From: Elusimicrobia bacterium RIFOXYB2_FULL_48_7 | Lineage (GTDB): Bacteria > Elusimicrobiota > Endomicrobiia > CG1-02-37-114 > XYA2-FULL-39-19 | Reading direction: 5' to 3' | Assembly (NCBI GenBank): GCA_001800495.1 | Contig: MGVM01000056.1 | Span: 222 to 10,192 of the forward strand | Length of the DNA: 9,971 nucleotides | In this document: piece after piece, positions 6,772 through 9,971 of the stretch | Layout: every line of letters begins with the position of its first letter | How positions within the stretch are numbered: position 1 is the first letter of the stretch | Position numbers and translations under genes: made by a program | Notes under the pieces: model-generated | Told to the model about the DNA's origin: nothing | Databases searched by the model: none | The model's input: the letters and a program-made list of their open reading frames with translations, nothing else

Positions 6772-6783
6772 TCCTTGTATAAT
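6755..6783 (+). promoter_or_regulatory. Perfect consensus sigma70-type promoter for yceD-rpmF-plsX-fabH-fabD
   Basis: TTGACA (6755-6760) and TATAAT (6778-6783) both match the consensus at all six positions and are spaced by the optimal 17 bases. The element lies in the 60-base gap between ackA and yceD. The transcription start is expected around 6789-6791, only about 14 bases before ATG 6804. It would drive the ribosomal-protein and lipid-synthesis cluster, with control most plausibly through the overlapping inverted repeat. Confidence 0.85.
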
Positions 6784-6803
6784 CTTTTCTCGTAATTATT
6801 ATA

Positions 6804-7271
6804 ATGAAAGTATCGTTAGAAGAATTAAAAAACAGGCAGTTAATAGAAAGTAGTTACGAAGACAGTTCTTTGGCAGAAAACCTGAATTTCAAGCTGAAAA
6901 AACCCATAAACATACGGTTTTCACTTGCGCTTTCAAGCGACTTAATTTCTTTCAACCTTGCAGCCGAGGGCACGGCCGTTTTTGAGTGCGACAGGTGCCT
7001 TGAAGACTTTGATTACAAGCTGGGCATTGATGAATCATCTACCATCCCGCTCTCTGATTTCGGGGAAAGTATTGATATCACCGAGGAATTGAGGCAGAAT
7101 GTTTCACTGGACCTGCCTGTCAAGAAAATTTGCCGTGAAAATTGCCTTGGATTGTGCCCCGTCTGCGGAAAAAACAAGAATTCAGAAAATTGCGGATGTA
7201 AAAATACGGCCCCGTCAGAAGAAGGCCGAATAAATTCGAAATTCGAAAAGTTAAAAAATATAAAGTTTTAA
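6804..7271 (+). CDS. YceD/DUF177 family protein
   Basis: Protein of 155 residues matching the YceD (DUF177) family, which is almost always encoded directly before rpmF; bacterial and plant members have been linked to 23S rRNA processing or accumulation. The visible pattern is FECDRCLEDF (60-69, C62 and C65), then LDLPVKKICRENCLGLCPVCG (102-122) with C110, C114, C118 and C121, then CGC (130-132). The CxxC pairs suggest metal binding, and GLCPVCG is the family's hallmark. The start at 6804 is the first possible one, because an in-frame TAA lies at 6780-6782 inside the -10 box, and the N-terminus fits the family. There is no Shine-Dalgarno sequence in the very short predicted leader. It is the first gene of its operon, 28 bases before rpmF. 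The biochemical activity is not known from sequence. Confidence 0.9.
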   Translation: MKVSLEELKNRQLIESSYEDSSLAENLNFKLKKPINIRFSLALSSDLISFNLAAEGTAVFECDRCLEDFDYKLGIDESSTIPLSDFGESIDITEELRQNVSLDLPVKKICRENCLGLCPVCGKNKNSENCGCKNTAPSEEGRINSKFEKLKNIKF

Positions 7272-7286
7272 AGACCCGAAGGTACC

Positions 7287-7291
7287 GGAGG
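7287..7291 (+). promoter_or_regulatory. Strong ribosome-binding site of rpmF
   Basis: GGAGG ends 8 bases before ATG 7300. It is the best Shine-Dalgarno sequence in the window and stands out against the other starts, most of which have none. It fits the high expression expected of a ribosomal protein. Confidence 0.85.
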
Positions 7292-7299
7292 AAACAACT

Positions 7300-7515
7300 A
7301 TGCCTTGCCCGAAAAGAAGACATACCAGGATGCGCAGCAGGATGCGTGAAGCGTCAAACTGGAAGATATTCCCCAAGAATTCCAGCAACTGCCCCCAGTG
7401 CGGAGAGAAGAAACTTCCGCACAGGATCTGTCCGAACTGCGGTTTCTACAACGGCGAACTGATTATCGCCAAAAAAGAGAAAAACAAACCTACGGAAGAA
7501 AAACCCAAAGAATGA
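7300..7515 (+). CDS. rpmF: 50S ribosomal protein bL32
   Basis: Small basic protein of 71 residues of the large ribosomal subunit. The N-terminus MPCPKRRHTRMRSRMREASNW is the bL32 signature, with cysteine at position 3 where asparagine or valine is more usual. A zinc ribbon follows with C31/C34 (CPQC) and C44/C47 (CPNC), so this is the zinc-binding 'C+' form. After GFYNGELII the chain carries a lysine- and glutamate-rich tail (residues 57-71), a little longer than the minimal form. The gene has a strong ribosome-binding site and ends in an ATGA overlap with plsX, the order seen in many bacteria. Confidence 0.96.
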   Translation: MPCPKRRHTRMRSRMREASNWKIFPKNSSNCPQCGEKKLPHRICPNCGFYNGELIIAKKEKNKPTEEKPKE

Positions 7516-8522
7516 ACCGTAAAAATATCACCATTGCGCTAGATGCGATGGGAGGTGACCACGGTGTTTCAACAAACGTTGAAGGCGCCGTGATGGCCTC
7601 AAAAAAATCAGGGTTAAAAATCATCCTTACCGGCGATGAAACGCTAATCAGGAAGGAATTGGGCAGGTACAAGCTCAAGGGAACCGACATTGCCATACAG
7701 CCGGCCACGGAAGTTATAACAATGCATGACGCCCCTTCTGCTGTTTTAAGGCAAAAAAAGGATTCCTCAATAGGCGTCGCGGTAAACCTTGTCGCAAACG
7801 GCACCGCCCAGGCGGCAGTTTCCGCTGGAAATTCCGGAGCTATCATGGCTGCCGCGCTGCTTACCCTGAAACCTCTCCAATACGTAAACCGGCCCGCGAT
7901 AACCACCGTATTTCCAACGCTAAAAGGCATTTGTGTAGTCCTGGATGTGGGAGCAAACGTTAACTGCAAGCCTAAAAACCTCCTTCAGTTCGCCATAATG
8001 GGCAATATATACGTAAAGGAAATATTCGGCGTCGAGTCGCCGAAGGTGGGATTGGTTTCGATAGGTGAAGAAAAATCAAAAGGCAATGAGCTTACCCTTC
8101 AGGCTTACGAATTGCTTGAAGCGTCCAACCTGAATTTCATAGGCAATATTGAGGGGAGGGACATACCCCAAGGCAATGTTGACGTGGCAGTATGCGACGG
8201 TTTTGTGGGGAACGTCATTTTAAAATTGGGTGAAGGTATCGCCGAAATGCTTTTCAAATTGATGAAATCAGAAGTTAAAAAATACCCGCTGGCAATATTC
8301 TCTCTTCCCTTCTTGTGGGGGGCGTTGAATGATTTAAGAAAGAGGGTTGATTATACGGAATACGGCGGAGCGCCTCTGCTGGGAATAAACGGCACCTGCA
8401 TCATTTGTCATGGGGGTTCAAATTCAAAGGCAATAATGAACGCACTGATAAATGCAGCGGGTTTCGTGGAAAAAGACGTGAACTCAAAAATATCCAAGGA
8501 AATGGAAAAATTCCAGAATTAA
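7512..8522 (+). CDS. plsX: Phosphate acyltransferase PlsX
   Basis: Enzyme of 336 residues that converts acyl-ACP and phosphate to acyl phosphate, the donor for PlsY in phospholipid synthesis; it is peripheral to the cytoplasmic membrane. Family motifs are IALDAMGGDHG (8-18), SIGVAVNLV (86-94), AAVSAGNSGA (101-110), RPAITTVFPT (127-136), VLDVGANVNCKP (143-154), VGLVSIGEEKSKGN (179-192), NIEGRDIPQG (212-221), DVAVCDGFVGNVILKLGEG (224-242) and YGGAPLLGINGTCIICHG (284-301). The length is normal. ATG 7512 is chosen because it places the family's first strand at the N-terminus and overlaps the rpmF stop (ATGA). An in-frame ATG at 7398 lies within rpmF and would add 38 unrelated residues. Co-transcription with fabH and fabD couples phospholipid and fatty-acid initiation. 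Confidence 0.96.
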   Translation: MNRKNITIALDAMGGDHGVSTNVEGAVMASKKSGLKIILTGDETLIRKELGRYKLKGTDIAIQPATEVITMHDAPSAVLRQKKDSSIGVAVNLVANGTAQAAVSAGNSGAIMAAALLTLKPLQYVNRPAITTVFPTLKGICVVLDVGANVNCKPKNLLQFAIMGNIYVKEIFGVESPKVGLVSIGEEKSKGNELTLQAYELLEASNLNFIGNIEGRDIPQGNVDVAVCDGFVGNVILKLGEGIAEMLFKLMKSEVKKYPLAIFSLPFLWGALNDLRKRVDYTEYGGAPLLGINGTCIICHGGSNSKAIMNALINAAGFVEKDVNSKISKEMEKFQN

Positions 8523-8526
8523 ACAC

Positions 8527-9519
8527 ATGCAGAACCTTAAAGGCGTCAAGATTTTAGGCACCGGCTCATTTATCCCAGAAAAAGTCATCACCAACGCGGA
8601 TATTGAAAAACTGGTCGACACCTCCGATGAATGGATCACGCAAAGAACGGGGATAAGGGAAAGACGGGTTGTAGAAAAAGGCACATCCACGTCTGACATC
8701 GCAGTAGAAGCAAGCAGGAAGGCGATTGACGAAGCAGGAATAAATCCGCAGGAAATAGACCTAATAATAGTTGCAACGTGCACTCCCGATATGTTCTTTC
8801 CCTCAACCGCGTGCTTTGTCCAGAAAAAGCTGGGAATTAAAAGCAACCCGGCTTGCTTTGACATATCCGCGGCATGCAGCGGTTTTATATACGCGCTGGG
8901 CATTGCCAAGGGCATGCTGGAATCCGGGATGCACAAAACTGCGCTGGTAATCGGGGCGGAAACCCTTTCAAATGTGACAAACTGGAAAGACCGCGGCACA
9001 TGCATTTTATTCGGCGATGGAGCCGGAGCCATGCCGCTAAAGGCAACTGACGACAAAAGCGGGATTCTTTCTATCACAATGAGTGCCAACGCTGCGTACA
9101 CGGACATCCTTGAAATCCCGGCCGGCGGGTCCACTCACCCCGCAAGCGTTGAAACAGTCCAGCAGGGGCTTCATTTTATAAGAATGGACGGAAAAGAGGT
9201 GTTCAAGCATGCCGTGATGAATATGCTCAAGGCAACAAAAAAAGCGCTTGAAATGAGCGGTAAAAAAATCGAAGAAATGGCTCTCCTTATACCTCACCAG
9301 GCTAATATGAGGATAATTGAGGCCCTGGGTGAAAGATTGACTATTCCAAAAGAAAGAATATTCGTAAACCTTCATAAGTACGGCAATTTATCAGCCGCGA
9401 CAACCATAGTAGCTCTGGATGAAGCAAAAAAGCAGGGGCTGGTGAAAACAGGGGACCTGGTGGAATTAGTGGCTTTTGGCGCAGGTTTAACATGGGGGGC
9501 TGCAGTAATACAGTTATAA
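8527..9519 (+). CDS. fabH: 3-oxoacyl-ACP synthase III (KAS III)
   Basis: Cytosolic thiolase-fold enzyme of 330 residues that starts fatty-acid synthesis by condensing an acyl-CoA (usually acetyl-CoA) with malonyl-ACP. The catalytic triad is visible: C117 in DISAACSGF (112-120), H257 in IPHQANMRII (255-264) and N287 in LHKYGNLSAATT (282-293). Other family motifs are DEWITQRTGIRERR (34-47), ILFGDGAGA (160-168) and the final LVAFGAGLTWGA-type segment. The active-site asparagine loop reads GNLSAATT where GNTSAAS is usual, a mild variation. The length matches FabH (about 317-335). It starts 4 bases after the plsX stop, without a clear ribosome-binding site, so it is probably translationally linked. 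Primer preference (acetyl or branched) cannot be read with confidence. Confidence 0.95.
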   Translation: MQNLKGVKILGTGSFIPEKVITNADIEKLVDTSDEWITQRTGIRERRVVEKGTSTSDIAVEASRKAIDEAGINPQEIDLIIVATCTPDMFFPSTACFVQKKLGIKSNPACFDISAACSGFIYALGIAKGMLESGMHKTALVIGAETLSNVTNWKDRGTCILFGDGAGAMPLKATDDKSGILSITMSANAAYTDILEIPAGGSTHPASVETVQQGLHFIRMDGKEVFKHAVMNMLKATKKALEMSGKKIEEMALLIPHQANMRIIEALGERLTIPKERIFVNLHKYGNLSAATTIVALDEAKKQGLVKTGDLVELVAFGAGLTWGAAVIQL

Positions 9520-9522
9520 AAA

Positions 9523-9971
9523 ATGGGTAAAATAGCATTAATATTCCCGGGACAGGGCGCGCAATCCGCAGGAATGGGAAAGGATTTTTATAATGATGCT
9601 TTTCCTGCTGCCAAAACAATTATGGAAAAGGCCGCAGGCGTCCTGGGTTACGATATCCAAAAACTTATACTTGAAGGCCCCGAAGAAAAATTGAAAGAAA
9701 CCGGAGTAACCCAGCCGGCTGTTTTCCTGACATCGGTAATATCTTACGAAGCTTTCATCAAGTCCTCCCAGTTAAACACAGAGAGTTTTTCTTTCGTCGC
9801 GGGACACAGCCTCGGCGAATATTCCGCACTTTACGCGGCAAAAGTTTTCGATATCGACACCGGGCTCAACCTTGTTAAAAAAAGAGCTGAACTTATACAG
9901 GAAGCGTGCATGAAAAACCCGGGTGCCATGGCGGCGGTCATCGGGCTGGAAGAATCAAAACTCTCGGAGCT
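9523..9971 (+). CDS. fabD: Malonyl-CoA:ACP transacylase, N-terminal half (partial, runs off the window)
   Basis: The first 149 residues of a FabD protein (family about 300-315), cut by the window end. The enzyme moves malonyl groups from CoA to ACP for fatty-acid elongation. The N-terminus MGKIALIFPGQGAQSAGMGK contains the oxyanion glutamine Q11. TQPAVF follows at 63-68. The nucleophile elbow GHSLGEYSAL (94-103) has catalytic S96, and R121 in KKRAEL corresponds to the malonyl-binding arginine of E. coli FabD. The catalytic histidine would lie beyond the window. ATG 9523 follows the fabH stop by 3 bases and starts exactly at the family N-terminus; no ribosome-binding site is obvious. fabG and acpP are the usual next genes but cannot be seen. 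Confidence 0.95.
   Translation, partial: MGKIALIFPGQGAQSAGMGKDFYNDAFPAAKTIMEKAAGVLGYDIQKLILEGPEEKLKETGVTQPAVFLTSVISYEAFIKSSQLNTESFSFVAGHSLGEYSALYAAKVFDIDTGLNLVKKRAELIQEACMKNPGAMAAVIGLEESKLSE

Noticed and set aside
6800..6805. Second TATAAT overlapping the yceD start codon
   Set aside because: There is no -35-like hexamer 16-18 bases upstream, and a transcript from it would lack the start codon. The promoter at 6755-6783 is far better.
6581..6853. Open frame bridging the end of ackA and the start of yceD
   Set aside because: It runs in a different frame through both genes and the promoter, with no recognisable protein features.
7398..7511. Upstream in-frame start for plsX
   Set aside because: It reads through the rpmF zinc-ribbon region in another frame; the family N-terminus begins at 7512 with an ATGA junction.
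253..9619. Open frames of 60-220 codons on the minus strand and in alternative + frames throughout the window
   Set aside because: All lie inside well-identified genes on the + strand, match no family I recognise, and lack promoters or ribosome-binding sites. The longest (8484-9134, minus) is fully explained by fabH on the other strand.
1..9971. CRISPR array, insertion sequence, prophage, tRNA or toxin-antitoxin pair
   Set aside because: No spaced direct repeats, transposase-like protein, cloverleaf-like segment or small paired genes were seen; coding density is nearly complete with housekeeping and glycan genes.

Overview
The window is a compact stretch of bacterial chromosome. All recognisable genes lie on the + strand, junctions are tight (ATGA overlaps, 1-13 base gaps), and base composition looks moderate and even. 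I found no mobile element, CRISPR array, tRNA or rRNA. The gene set (bL32, YceD, PlsX, FabH, FabD, Ndk, AckA, an isocitrate dehydrogenase) is bacterial. Gene order and the short YbaB-like and IDH-like proteins would fit an uncultured, anaerobic or fermentative Gram-negative-type lineage such as Omnitrophota or Elusimicrobiota. That placement is a guess from general familiarity, not a measurement.

Region 1 (1-4007) is a glycan-assembly operon. It holds the C-terminal tail of an unidentified protein (possibly a membrane GT39-type glycosyltransferase), a WecA/MraY-type polyprenyl-phosphate sugar-1-phosphate transferase, an FAD-dependent UDP-galactopyranose-mutase/protoporphyrinogen-oxidase-like enzyme, a GT4 glycosyltransferase, and then a small YbaB/EbfC-like nucleoid protein. 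The transferase would load the first sugar phosphate on the lipid carrier. The GT4 enzyme would extend it, and the flavoprotein may modify a sugar.

Region 2 (4008-6743) is a central-metabolism operon behind its own predicted promoter: isocitrate dehydrogenase, nucleoside diphosphate kinase, acetate kinase. Genes are separated by 1 base or overlap by 14. The IDH carries the isocitrate signature and a mixed set of coenzyme determinants.

Region 3 (6744-9971, continuing off the end) is the classic yceD-rpmF-plsX-fabH-fabD cluster, linking a ribosomal protein to fatty-acid and phospholipid initiation. It is preceded by a perfect consensus sigma70-type promoter (TTGACA, 17 bases, TATAAT). The -35 box is embedded in a perfect 8+6+8 inverted repeat that looks like an operator, and the predicted leader is only about 14 bases.

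I see no undescribed multi-gene system. The best leads are the promoter/operator of region 3, the IDH coenzyme question, and the biochemical role of the flavoprotein in region 1.
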